A stretch of DNA of 64,000 bases from Planctomycetota bacterium (GCA_020851795.1 JADZCA010000040.1:1-64000), one strand, 5' to 3'; numbered from the stretch's first letter, positions 49,008-58,369 are shown. Numbers and translations: made by a program. Notes: a model not told the origin generated them from the sequence alone.

Positions 49008-50534
49008 TCAGGCCGGCTTCCCGCCCGCGGCGGCGCGGGCGCGCAGCGCGAGGGCCTCGCGGGCCTCGGCCACGTCGTCGAACGGGACCTTCGTCGTACC
49101 CAGGATCTGGTAGTCCTCGTGGCCCTTGCCGGCCACGAGCACCGTCGAGCCCGCAGGGGCCTCGAGGACCGCGCGGCGGATCGCCTCGCGGCGGTCGGGG
49201 ACCGTCACGACCCGGTCGGAGGCCGAGGCCGGGACGCCGGCCTCGATCTCGCGCAGGATCGCGAGGGGGTCCTCGGTGCGCGGGTTGTCGCTCGTCACGA
49301 CCACGCGGTCGGAGAGCTCGGCCGCGACCGCGCCCATGCGGGGGCGCTTGGTGCGGTCGCGGTCGCCGCCGCACCCGAACACCGTCGTGAGCGGCAGCGC
49401 GCCGACGGTGCGCAGGAACCCGAGGACCTGGCGCAGCGCGTCCTCGGTGTGCGCGTAGTCCACGAACACGTGCAGGTCGCCGGGCGCCTCGACCCGCTCG
49501 AGGCGACCGCGGACGCCGCGCAGCGACGACGCGCCCTCGGCGGCGACGACGGGCTCGACGCCGAGCGCCGAGGCCGCGCCGACGGCGGCGAGGAAGTTGA
49601 GGACGTTGTGCCGGCCGACGAGCGGCGTGCGGACGTCGAAGGCGGCGTCGCCCCCCACCGTCAGGCGGAAGGACGTGCCGTCGGCGGCCAACTCGACGCC
49701 GGTCGCGCGGAAGTCGCACTCGGCGGCGCTGCCGTAGGTCACCACGCGGCCGCGGGCCCGCGCGGCGAAGCGGGCCCAGGCCGGGTCCTCGCGGTTGAGC
49801 ACGGCGGTGGCCGTCCGCGACAGGCCCGAGAACAGCTTCGCCTTGGCCTCGAAGTAGGCCTCGGGCGTCTTGTGGTAGTCGAGGTGGTCGCTGGCGAGGT
49901 TGGTCAGGACGCCCGCGCGGAACGGCAGGCCGTCGGTGCGGCCCTGGTCGAGCGCGTGGGAGGAGACCTCCATCACGCACGCGCTCGCGCCCGCGTCGCG
50001 CGCCTGCGCGAGCAGCCGGCGCAGCAGCAGCGCGCCGGGCGTCGTGTTCGGCGCGGGCCGCGAGCGGCCGTCGCCGACGTCGTAGGCGATCGTGCCGACC
50101 ACCGCGCAGCGCCGCCCGGCCGCGGCGAGCGCCGCGCGGACGAGGTAGGTCGTGGTCGTCTTGCCCTTGGTGCCGGTGACGCCGACGAGGTCCACCGCCT
50201 CCTGCGGGCGGCCGTACCACGCGTCGGCGGCCTCGCGCAGCGCGGCCTCGACGTCGGGGACGACGAGCGTGGGGACGTCGGCGGCGACCGCCTCGCGCGC
50301 GACCACGAGGACGCTGCCGCCCGCGCGCGCGGCGCGCACGAACGCCTGGCCGTCCGCGTGCGTGCCGGCCCGCGCGAAGAACACGCTGCCGGCGGTCGCC
50401 TCGCGCGAGTCGTCCACGAGGCCGCTGACGGCGGTCGCGCGGTCCGCGGCGTGGAGCCGCACGCCGGGCAGGTGCGCGGCGAGCAGGCGCTCGAGCGCGC
50501 CGACGGTGCGGGGCGGGGCGGCGACGGGGTTCAC
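49008..50534 (-). CDS. murE: UDP-N-acetylmuramoyl-L-alanyl-D-glutamate--meso-DAP ligase family
   Basis: DDSREATAGSVFFARAGTHADGQAFV, GVTGTKGKTTTTYLV, TSDNPRTEDP; GTG start overlapping ftsI stop. Confidence 0.95.
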   Translation of the reverse strand: MNPVAAPPRTVGALERLLAAHLPGVRLHAADRATAVSGLVDDSREATAGSVFFARAGTHADGQAFVRAARAGGSVLVVAREAVAADVPTLVVPDVEAALREAADAWYGRPQEAVDLVGVTGTKGKTTTTYLVRAALAAAGRRCAVVGTIAYDVGDGRSRPAPNTTPGALLLRRLLAQARDAGASACVMEVSSHALDQGRTDGLPFRAGVLTNLASDHLDYHKTPEAYFEAKAKLFSGLSRTATAVLNREDPAWARFAARARGRVVTYGSAAECDFRATGVELAADGTSFRLTVGGDAAFDVRTPLVGRHNVLNFLAAVGAASALGVEPVVAAEGASSLRGVRGRLERVEAPGDLHVFVDYAHTEDALRQVLGFLRTVGALPLTTVFGCGGDRDRTKRPRMGAVAAELSDRVVVTSDNPRTEDPLAILREIEAGVPASASDRVVTVPDRREAIRRAVLEAPAGSTVLVAGKGHEDYQILGTTKVPFDDVAEAREALALRARAAAGGKPA

Positions 50535-52468
50535 CGGTCCTCCGTGCGCGGGGACGCCGACGCGGGCAGGTCCGCGTCGGAGGCGGGGCCCGCGGGCACG
50601 ACGTGCTCGGGCGCGTCCTTCGGAGCCACGCCGAAGTACTCGATCAGGGTGCGCTCGAGGACGTGGCGCACGGCCGGCGCGGCGACCGCGCCGCCGTAGG
50701 GCTTGGCGCCGTCGGCGCGGACCGAGGGCTCCTGCGCCATGACGAGGCAGACGAGGCGCGGCGCGTCGGCGGGCGCGAAGCCGGCGAACGAGCAGGAGTA
50801 GTACCCCTCGCCCACGGGCTTGCGGGCGGTGCCGGTCTTGCCCGACACGTCCACGCGCGCCCCGGCGAACGCCTTCACCGCGGTGCCTTCGGTCACGACG
50901 GCGCGCAGCGCCCGGCGCATCACCGCGCGCTTGGCCGGGTCGCGCACGAGCACGGGCCCGAGGTCGCCCTCGCGCACCGTCTCGCCGCCGACGGCGAGCA
51001 CGACGCGCGGCGTCACGGGGCGGAAGTCGTCGCGCGCGAAGGCGCAGTACGACGCGGCCAGCCGCAGCGGGGTCATCGTGAAGGCGTGCCCGAACCCCCA
51101 CCGGAGGTGGTCGGTGGCGCCGAGGCGCTTCCACGGGATGTAGCCCTTCGCCTCGCGCGACTCCGGGATGCCGAGCACGGGGAACTTCGCCTCGACACCG
51201 AGGTCGGCGAGCAGGCGCTGCATCCCCGAGGCCTCGAGGCGGAACGCCGCGAGCGCCGCGTCGGGGTTGTTCGAGTGGGCGCAGGCGTCGACCACGGTGC
51301 CGGGCCCGGCCGACTCGCCCTCGTGGGCGTCGCGCACGACCGTCGTCGAGCCGCGGACGGTGAACTCGCGCGAGCGCGGCATCTCGAGCGGCTCGGCCGG
51401 CCCGAGCACGCCCGCGTCGAGCGCCCGCGCGAACGTGAACGGCTTGAAGGTCGAGCCGGGCTCGGTCGTCCACTGGGTCGCGAGGTCCTGGCCCGCCTCG
51501 TCGCTCGGCACCGACGGGTCGAAGGCGGGCCGCTGCGCCATCGCGAGGACGTCGCCGTTGGCGGGGTCCATGACGATCGCGACCGCGCCCTTCGGCGCCC
51601 ACGCCGCCATCAGCTCGTCGAGGGCCTCCTCGCAGAAGCCCTGCACGACGAGGTCCATCGCGAGCCACGCGGTGCGACCGTCGGCGTCGTCGCGCGGGTC
51701 CACGGAGCGCGGCGTGACGAACGGACGGCCTCGACCGTCCACCGGGCGGGAGCGACGCACGGTCTCGCCGCGGAGGAACTCCTCGAGGCCGCGCTCGACG
51801 CCGTCGAGCCCCGTCGGCGCGCCCCACGCGTCGCCGGTGCGCGCGACGCCGATCAGGTGGCCGCCCCACGAGCCGTTCGGGTAGTCGCGGCGGTCGGCGT
51901 GGAGCACCACGAGGCCGGGCAGGCGCGTGCGGGCCTCGTCGAGCCGCGCGACGATGCGCGGGTCGTCGATGTTGCGCCGCACGACGATCTGCGACGTGCC
52001 GCTGCGGCCGAAGGGCCCGTCGCGGCGGCGCGCCTGGACGGCCTCGCGCAGCTCCTTGGCCGACGGCACGCCCTCGAGGAGCTCGGACAGCGTGACCGCG
52101 AAGCGCGACACGTCGTCCACCGTCAGCTTGATCGCGCCGGACTTGAGCACGACGCCGCCGGCCTCGACGAGCACGTGACGCACCGGGCGCGAGAGCGCGA
52201 GCACGCGGCCCGCGCGGTCCACGATCGCGCCCCGCAGCGGCTTGACCGAGTCCACCGACTGCTGCCGCGCGACGAGCTCGCGGTAGTCGGAGCCGCTGAA
52301 CAGCTGCAGGCGGCAGAGGCGCACGAGCAGCGCGCCGAAGAGCACGAGCACGACGCCGAAGACGAAGGTCGTGCGGAACCGCTGGACCGCGCGCAGCGTG
52401 CGGCGGGCGAGCCCCACCGGGACGGTGCGCGGCAGCTCGGTGACGGGACGGGCGGCGGGCGCGGTCAC
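50531..52468 (-). CDS. ftsI: Peptidoglycan transpeptidase (class B PBP, FtsI/PBP3-like)
   Basis: N-terminal TM, PLRGAIVDRAGRVLA, EPGSTFKPFTFARAL (SxxK), SNN and KTGTA motifs. Confidence 0.94.
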   Translation of the reverse strand: MTAPAARPVTELPRTVPVGLARRTLRAVQRFRTTFVFGVVLVLFGALLVRLCRLQLFSGSDYRELVARQQSVDSVKPLRGAIVDRAGRVLALSRPVRHVLVEAGGVVLKSGAIKLTVDDVSRFAVTLSELLEGVPSAKELREAVQARRRDGPFGRSGTSQIVVRRNIDDPRIVARLDEARTRLPGLVVLHADRRDYPNGSWGGHLIGVARTGDAWGAPTGLDGVERGLEEFLRGETVRRSRPVDGRGRPFVTPRSVDPRDDADGRTAWLAMDLVVQGFCEEALDELMAAWAPKGAVAIVMDPANGDVLAMAQRPAFDPSVPSDEAGQDLATQWTTEPGSTFKPFTFARALDAGVLGPAEPLEMPRSREFTVRGSTTVVRDAHEGESAGPGTVVDACAHSNNPDAALAAFRLEASGMQRLLADLGVEAKFPVLGIPESREAKGYIPWKRLGATDHLRWGFGHAFTMTPLRLAASYCAFARDDFRPVTPRVVLAVGGETVREGDLGPVLVRDPAKRAVMRRALRAVVTEGTAVKAFAGARVDVSGKTGTARKPVGEGYYSCSFAGFAPADAPRLVCLVMAQEPSVRADGAKPYGGAVAAPAVRHVLERTLIEYFGVAPKDAPEHVVPAGPASDADLPASASPRTEDR

Positions 52469-52842
52469 CGGTCGCCCTCCGGCTGCGGCGCCGGGACGGG
52501 CGCCTCCTCGGGCTGCGGCTCGGGCTCGGCCGCCTCCGGCGCCGCATCGGGCGCGGCGTCCGTGGTGCGACGCTCGGGCTCGAGCGTCGGGGCCGGCGCG
52601 GGCGCGGGCGGCGGGGTCTCCTCGTCGCGCAGCTCGCTCCAGCGCTCGAGCAGCCGCCGCGGGGCCTTGGCGGCCTCGAGGTCGGCGCGCGCGAGGCGGA
52701 CGTCGCGCTCGGCCCGGTCGCGGTCCTGCTCGAGCGACCAGAGGCGGTAGCGCAGCTGGGCGACATGGAGGTGGAGGCGGACGCTCACGACCGACGTCGC
52801 GAGGACCGCAGCCGCCACGAGTGTCGCCAGGAACGTCCTCAC
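52465..52842 (-). CDS. ftsL: FtsL-like small TM/coiled-coil protein
   Basis: MRTFLATLVAAAVLATSVVSVRLHLHVAQLRYRLWSLEQDRDRAERDVRLARADLEA; position between rsmH and ftsI. Confidence 0.65.
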   Translation of the reverse strand: MRTFLATLVAAAVLATSVVSVRLHLHVAQLRYRLWSLEQDRDRAERDVRLARADLEAAKAPRRLLERWSELRDEETPPPAPAPAPTLEPERRTTDAAPDAAPEAAEPEPQPEEAPVPAPQPEGDR

Positions 52843-53765
52843 CTCGACCCGCCCTCCGCCTCGACCGCCTCCGCCACCCGCAACCGCGCGGACGACGCCC
52901 TTGCGTTGCCCGCCACCTCCGCCTCCGTCGGCCTCACTGCCTTCGTCGTCAGGACCCTCACCCGCCCCGCCTCCCGCGCCCGCAGGAACGCGGCCTTCAC
53001 CGCGCGCTCCTCGCCCGAGTGGAACGAGATCACCGCGAGCCGCCCGCGCGGCGCCAGCGCGTCGAGCGCGACGCGGAGGCCCTTGCCCACCGTCGTCGGC
53101 TCGTCGTTGACCGCCATGCGCAGCGCCTGGAACGTGCGCGTCGCCGGGTGCAGCCCCGACGCGTCGCGCCGGACCACGCGCTCGACGGCCGCGACCACGT
53201 CGCCGACCGTGCGCACGGGGCGCGCGGCGACGAGCGCCCGCGCCACCGCACGCGCGCGCCGCTCGCCGCCGTGCTCGAAGATCCAGCGCGCGAGCGCGGC
53301 CTCGTCCCAGCGGTTGACGACGTCGGCGGCGGTCGGCCCGTCCGAGGACGGGTCGAAGCGCATGTCCGCGGGGTCGTCCGCCGCCCGGAACGAGAAGCCT
53401 CGTCCCGCGACGTCGAGCTGTGGCGAGGACACGCCGAGGTCGAGCAGCACGGCGTCCGGCCGCCCTTCCCCCGCCTCGGCGAGGACCTCGTCGAGGTCCG
53501 CGTAGGAGGCGTGGAACAGGCGGGCGCGGCCGCGGAACGGCTCGAGCCTCGCACGGGTGCTCGTCAGCGCGGCGAGGTCGCGGTCGAGCCCGAGCAGCCG
53601 GGCGCGCGGCCAGGCCGAGAGCATCGCCTCGGCGTGGCCGCCGTACCCGACCGTCCCGTCCACGACGAGCGGCCCCGTTCGGTCCCCGAGCGCGAGGTGC
53701 GCGAGCACCTCGGCGACGAGGACCGGCCGATGGAGGGGAGAAAGAGCGTCGTCGCTGGGCGCCAC
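52839..53765 (-). CDS. rsmH: 16S rRNA (cytosine(1402)-N4)-methyltransferase
   Basis: HRPVLVAEVLAHL, VDGTVGYGGHAEAML, LLDLGVSSPQLDVAGRGFSF, RTFQALRMAVNDE. Confidence 0.95.
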   Translation of the reverse strand: MAPSDDALSPLHRPVLVAEVLAHLALGDRTGPLVVDGTVGYGGHAEAMLSAWPRARLLGLDRDLAALTSTRARLEPFRGRARLFHASYADLDEVLAEAGEGRPDAVLLDLGVSSPQLDVAGRGFSFRAADDPADMRFDPSSDGPTAADVVNRWDEAALARWIFEHGGERRARAVARALVAARPVRTVGDVVAAVERVVRRDASGLHPATRTFQALRMAVNDEPTTVGKGLRVALDALAPRGRLAVISFHSGEERAVKAAFLRAREAGRVRVLTTKAVRPTEAEVAGNARASSARLRVAEAVEAEGGSR

Positions 53766-53773
53766 GCCCAGCC

Positions 53774-54202
53774 CTAGGACCGCGGGGCCGCCGCCCCCGT
53801 CCCGTCGATCCCGCTGCCCACGACCTCCTCCCAGCGCCCGGGATCCCAGAGCTCCAGGTAGGTGTTCATGCCCACGACGCGGACCTCGCGCTGGGGGAAC
53901 AGCGAGAGGAAGCGCTTGGGGATCGCGATGCGCCCCGGGCCGTTGAGCTCGCAACGCTCGGCGTTGCCGAAGAACGCCCGCTTGCGTGCGAGGTCGCCGT
54001 CGAAGCGGTTGGGGACCTGCCCCGCCGCCATCGCCTCGAAGACGTCCCCCGGATAGGCCTCGAGGAAGGGGCCGTCCGCCCCCGGCACGAGGTAGACGAC
54101 CCCGTGACCCTGCGCGGTGATCGCGGTCGCGTAGGCCGACGGGACCACGATGCGGTCCTTGCCGTCCACCTTGTGATCGCGATGGCCCGTGAACAGGTAC
54201 AT
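53774..54202 (-). CDS. mraZ: Transcriptional regulator MraZ
   Basis: MYLFTGHRDHKVDGKDRIVVPSAYATAI..., NGPGRIAIPKRFLSLFPQREVRVVGMNTYLELWD. Confidence 0.94.
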   Translation of the reverse strand: MYLFTGHRDHKVDGKDRIVVPSAYATAITAQGHGVVYLVPGADGPFLEAYPGDVFEAMAAGQVPNRFDGDLARKRAFFGNAERCELNGPGRIAIPKRFLSLFPQREVRVVGMNTYLELWDPGRWEEVVGSGIDGTGAAAPRS

Positions 54203-54258
54203 CGACCGTCGCCGCCCTCGCGTCCGCCGCACTCAGCGGGCCCGCCCCGCGTGACAAC

Positions 54259-54287
54259 TTTTTACACCCGCTGCCACTTGGTGGCAA
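54259..54287 (-). promoter_or_regulatory. Candidate sigma70-type promoter for mraZ/dcw with overlapping dyad
   Basis: Minus strand TTGCCA - 17 nt - TAAAAA; dyad TGCCAC-TTG-GTGGCA (54272-54286) overlaps the -35 and spacer. Confidence 0.45.
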
Positions 54288-54727
54288 CGGCTATTTCCCA
54301 TGGTGACACACCGTGACCTAAGTCGTTCCCAGACCTCGAGTTGGGGATGCCCTCCGGCGCGCCCAATCCCCGCGCGTTCCCCTCGCGACGGGCCCGAACC
54401 TCAAGTTTTGGGCGAAACGGCCGAAGGTCGGCGCCCGCGGACCGGCCCCACAGAGGGGCGGGTCACGTGGTGTCACGCGCGAAGCGGCGGCGGCTCGGTG
54501 GCGCCTCGGGCGGGACGGACAGGCGCCTCCGCGAGCATTCGGACGCGCGGCGCCGCGCCTTGAACGCACCCGGGGGCCTCGCCCCATCGGACCGACGTCG
54601 CCGCCCCGGGCCCTTCGGCTCACGCGCTCGAGGGGCTGGTCCCCCGGCTCGCGCCCCGCGCCCGCGCGCCGCCGCGCGCGCGGCCTCGATCCGCCACCCG
54701 AAGGACGGTCACGCACACCGGAGACGC

Positions 54728-54832
54728 CTGCGTGACTCCTTAGGGCTGCTTCCTTCCGGACCTGACCCGGTTCGAAGGCGCCTGCCCCCCGGGACGCGAC
54801 CGTCCTTCGGTTGGCGGAGAGGCCCTCAGTGT
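54728..54832 (-). ncRNA. ffs: Signal recognition particle RNA (bacterial small type)
   Basis: Minus strand contains GGGTCAGGTCCGGAAGGAAGCAGCCCTAAGG, the SRP domain IV signature. Confidence 0.93.
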
Positions 54833-55965
54833 AGATCGGCCGGCGGCGGCGGGAAGGCGGGACCCGACCCGGGCGCGGCGCGGGACGCCTCGCGACGTCG
54901 CAGCTGGCCGCACGCGGCGTCCACGTCGGCCCCGCGGCGCGTGCGCACGTGCGCCACCACGCCCTGCGCCACCAGCACCGCGCGGAACGCGTCGAGCGTC
55001 GCCTGCGTCGGCGGCTCGAACGGCGCGTCCTCGACGCGGTTGACGGGGATGAGGTTGACGTGGAAGGGACGCCCCGCGATCGCCACGGCCAAGGCGTGGG
55101 CCTGCTCCGGGGCGTCGTTCACGCCGCGCAGGAGCGTGACCTGGAGGTTGACGAAGCGCCGGGCCGTCGTGCGGAACTCCTCCGCCGCGTCGAGGATCTC
55201 GGCGAGCGGCCACCGGCCGCCGACGGGCAGCAGCCGACGGCGCAGCGCGTCGTCGGCGGCGTGGACCGAGACCGCGAGGTGCACGCCGAGCCCCTCGCGC
55301 GCGAGCGCCCGGATCCCGGGGACCACGCCGACCGTGCTCACCGTGATGCGCGAGGGGCCGAACCCGAGCAGGCGCGGGTCGGTCAGCCGGCGCACGGCCG
55401 CGACGACGGCGTCGTAGGCGTGCATCGGCTCGCCCATGCCCATGAAGACGAGGTTGCCCAGTCGTCGGCCCCGGGCGCGGGCCTCGTCGGCGAGGTGGAG
55501 CACCTGCTCGACGATCTCGCCCGGGAGCAGCGACCGGCGCAGGCCCGCGAGCCCGCTCGCGCAGAACGCGCACGCCGCCCCGCAGCCGACCTGCGACGAG
55601 ACGCACCCGCTGAACGAGCGCGCGAGCGGCATGAGCACGCTCTCGACGCGCTCACCGTCCTCGAGCCCGACGAGCAGCTTCGTGGTCCCGTCGAGCGAGC
55701 ACGCGCGCTCGACGACCGTCGTCGCCCGCACGCGCAGGGCACCCGACAGGACGGCGACGCCCCGGGGCCCGAGCCCGCCCACCTCGCCGAGGTCGAGGAC
55801 GCCGCGCCGCACACAGGCGCGCACGAGGCGGTCGGCGTGGCTCGCCGGGAGGCCGAGCCCGACGACGCGCTCGACGAGCTCGTCGTAGCCGAGCGCGGCG
55901 AGCGGCACCGCCGGGCCGGTGGCGACGACGGTCGGGGGCGCAGCGCGGGCGCCGCCGCGCGTCAC
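54826..55965 (-). CDS. rlmN: Dual-specificity RNA methyltransferase RlmN family
   Basis: SSQVGCGAACAFCASGLAGLRRSL radical SAM CxxxCxxC, NLVFMGMGEPMHAYDAV, GVNDAPEQA, HVNLIPVN; GTG start overlaps upstream stop. Confidence 0.93.
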   Translation of the reverse strand: MTRGGARAAPPTVVATGPAVPLAALGYDELVERVVGLGLPASHADRLVRACVRRGVLDLGEVGGLGPRGVAVLSGALRVRATTVVERACSLDGTTKLLVGLEDGERVESVLMPLARSFSGCVSSQVGCGAACAFCASGLAGLRRSLLPGEIVEQVLHLADEARARGRRLGNLVFMGMGEPMHAYDAVVAAVRRLTDPRLLGFGPSRITVSTVGVVPGIRALAREGLGVHLAVSVHAADDALRRRLLPVGGRWPLAEILDAAEEFRTTARRFVNLQVTLLRGVNDAPEQAHALAVAIAGRPFHVNLIPVNRVEDAPFEPPTQATLDAFRAVLVAQGVVAHVRTRRGADVDAACGQLRRREASRAAPGSGPAFPPPPADLH

Positions 55966-56456
55966 GCGCGACGGGCCTTCGCCTTCGCCTTCGTCTTGGG
56001 CTTCTTCGCCGCGGCGGGCTTCCCCGCGGCCTGCGCCTCGTAGGCGGCGCGCGCCGCGTCGATCGCGGCGACGCGCTCGGCGAGCTGCGGGTGCGCCGCG
56101 ACGATCGACTCGGTCTGCTTGAGGAAGCGCGGGCTGCCCGACGCGCGGATCCGCTCGACGAAGGGCTTGAGCACGGAGTACGTGTAGAGCCCCTCGCCGC
56201 AGGTGTCGAGGTAGACGTCGGGGTGGAAGATCCCGCGCGCGACGAAGGTCGCGACCATCTCCCAGTAGGACGTGACCTGCCGGAAGTGGGCGTTCTGCGG
56301 GTGCCCGTACTGGCGCACCGCGTTGACGACCTCCCACGAAGCCCCGTCGAGGACGTCGCCGACCATCTGCCGTGCCTTGCGCAGCTCGCTCTCGCGGCGC
56401 AGCTCGTAGAGGCGGAGCGCAAAGTTGGCGTCGTCGTAGGTCGGGACGTCGTTCAC
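55962..56456 (-). CDS. DUF4760-like hypothetical protein with Lys/Ala-rich tail
   Basis: ALRLYELRRESELRKARQMV...SYWEMVATFVARGIFHPDVYLDTCGEGL; tail KPAAAKKPKTKAKAKARRA; family name from memory. Confidence 0.65.
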   Translation of the reverse strand: MNDVPTYDDANFALRLYELRRESELRKARQMVGDVLDGASWEVVNAVRQYGHPQNAHFRQVTSYWEMVATFVARGIFHPDVYLDTCGEGLYTYSVLKPFVERIRASGSPRFLKQTESIVAAHPQLAERVAAIDAARAAYEAQAAGKPAAAKKPKTKAKAKARRA

Positions 56457-56520
56457 GGGGAGGCTCCCAAGGGCGGCCGCCGGACGCGGCGGCGCGAGGA
56501 CGGGGCGGCGCAAGAGGGCC

Positions 56521-56546
56521 GCGGGCCCGGGCGTGCCCGGGCCCGC
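56521..56546 (-). terminator. Perfect 12-bp stem hairpin 3' of tRNA-Ser
   Basis: GCGGGCCCGGGC - GT - GCCCGGGCCCGC. Confidence 0.6.
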
Positions 56547-56551
56547 GAAGA

Positions 56552-56641
56552 TGGCGGAGAGGACAGGATTCGAACCTGCGATACCGTTGCCGGTATACAC
56601 GCTTTCCAAGCGTGCGCCTTCGACCACTCGGCCACCTCTCC
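56552..56641 (-). tRNA. tRNA-Ser (GGA), encoded CCA
   Basis: Minus strand GGAGAGGTGGCCGAGTGGTCGAAGGCGCACGCTTGGAAAGCGTG...GGTTCGAATCCTGTCCTCTCCGCCA. Confidence 0.95.
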
Positions 56642-56794
56642 GCACGCGTTGGAGAGAAGCGCAGAGCCTAGCGCGCGCGCCGCGGCGCGCCCACGTTTCG
56701 CCCCAGGTCGTCGCCCCAGGTCGTCGCCCCGGGACGTCGCCCCGGGACCTCCGCACAGGTTGTCGCCCGGGGGCGGCGGCGGACCGACGGCCGG

Positions 56795-58369
56795 TCAGCC
56801 TTGGCGGAACAGCGCCGTCGCGCCGGTCCCGCCCACGACGGGGGCGACGAACGCGACGACGCCCTCGGCGGTCACGACGACCGACGGCGCCGCGAAGGAC
56901 CCGAACGTCCCGCTGCCGGTGCCCGGCGCGGTGTCGCCCTGCGTCGCGAGCGCGAAGAACCCGAGGTTGCGGACGGCCCAGTACACGCCCGTCGAGGCGT
57001 CGGAGAGCGTCGCCGAGAACGCGAACGACCCGCCCCGCGAGGTGGCGTCGTCGAGGTCGGCGTAGAGGAGCGACGGGTAGCCGGGGCCGAAGGTGGCGCC
57101 GCCGGGCGGCGCGATGCGCCCGTCGCGGAACATCTCGAGCACGTCGGACGGGTCGCCCGCCGACAGGAACACGTGGTCGGCGCCGCTCGGGCTGCCCGAG
57201 AGCTCGGCGCGGATCGTGATGCGCGCCGCCGTCGGCTCCTGCGCCCACAGCGTGACGTCGGTCACAAGCCCGCCGACCCCGGACAGCGTCTCACCGGGCG
57301 CGACGACGGACTGGATGAACGCGCTGGTCGGGACGCCGGCGGAGAGCACCTGGCGCGTCCAGACGCCGTGGTCGGGCGACGGCGCCGTCGCCTTGCCGCG
57401 CCACGTCACGTAGCCGTCGGTCCCCGGGCCGCCCGTGCTGACGAGCAGCGGGCCGCCGTCCCAGGCGCTCGCGAACGTCCGACTGCCGGTGTCGGGCGCG
57501 GTGTCCCCGTTGGCGGCGACCTTCACGTAGGTCGAGCCGTCGGTCGTCGCGTAGACGCCCTGCGCGGCGACGCCGACGACGTCGCAGGCGAACGCCGCGA
57601 GGTCCCCGTCGGCGTCGGCGCCGATCACCGGGAAGTCGAAGCCGAACGTGCCGCCGCCCGGGGCGGTGTCCCCCGTCACGGCGACGCGGGCGATCTGGTC
57701 GCCCAGGCGCGAGACCTTCCACACGCCGTGCAGCGGCGTCCCGCCGGTGCCGGTGCCGTGGAAGAAGATGTCGGCGTCCCCGTCCACGAACGTGGCGTCC
57801 TCGTCGAGGGCGGTCAGCGCCCCCACGTTGCCGAGGTTGATCGCATCGGGCAGGTCGCGGCCCAGCGCGAGCGCGCTGCGCTTCTCGCTGATCGCCCCAC
57901 CCGTCGAGATGCGCGCGGTGAGGATCACCTCGCCCGAGCCCCCGCTCGTCGTGACGTGGGCGACGAGGAGCGCGTCGCTGCTCGAGTCCGAGCCGTCGCG
58001 GCGGATCCACAGGCGCTCGACGTCGTCGAGGGTCCCCGACGCGCCGTTGGTGCTCGGCACCGTCTCGCCCTTGGACCAGACGAGCACGAGCGCGCCGTTG
58101 GGGCGCGCCACGAACACGCCCGTCGCGGTGGAGCCGCCGACGACGTCGGCCGCGAACGCGACCCACCCGCTCGGCGCCACGGCGACGAGGAGGTCGGACG
58201 GGAGCACGCCGAACACGCCGCCCGCCGGCGTCGAGGCGCCCTCGACGGCGACGGCCGACAGCGTGCCCGGGACCGTGGGGCCCGAGTCGCCGCCCCCGGA
58301 CCCGCCGCACCCGACGAGCGGGAGCGCCCCCGCGAGCGAAAGGACGAGCGCGGACACGCGATGACGCAT
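56795..58369 (-). CDS. Secreted/lipoprotein with repeated beta-type units
   Basis: MRHRVSALVLSLAGALPLVGCGGSGGG lipobox; repeats such as GDTAPGGGTFGFDFP, GDTAPDTGSRTFAS, GDTAPGTGSGTFGSF. Confidence 0.8.
   Translation of the reverse strand: MRHRVSALVLSLAGALPLVGCGGSGGGDSGPTVPGTLSAVAVEGASTPAGGVFGVLPSDLLVAVAPSGWVAFAADVVGGSTATGVFVARPNGALVLVWSKGETVPSTNGASGTLDDVERLWIRRDGSDSSSDALLVAHVTTSGGSGEVILTARISTGGAISEKRSALALGRDLPDAINLGNVGALTALDEDATFVDGDADIFFHGTGTGGTPLHGVWKVSRLGDQIARVAVTGDTAPGGGTFGFDFPVIGADADGDLAAFACDVVGVAAQGVYATTDGSTYVKVAANGDTAPDTGSRTFASAWDGGPLLVSTGGPGTDGYVTWRGKATAPSPDHGVWTRQVLSAGVPTSAFIQSVVAPGETLSGVGGLVTDVTLWAQEPTAARITIRAELSGSPSGADHVFLSAGDPSDVLEMFRDGRIAPPGGATFGPGYPSLLYADLDDATSRGGSFAFSATLSDASTGVYWAVRNLGFFALATQGDTAPGTGSGTFGSFAAPSVVVTAEGVVAFVAPVVGGTGATALFRQG

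Noticed and set aside
54318-54716. Minus-strand ORF in the gap between mraZ and the SRP RNA
   Set aside because: Arg/Gly/Pro-rich translation without domain features; more likely noncoding regulatory DNA
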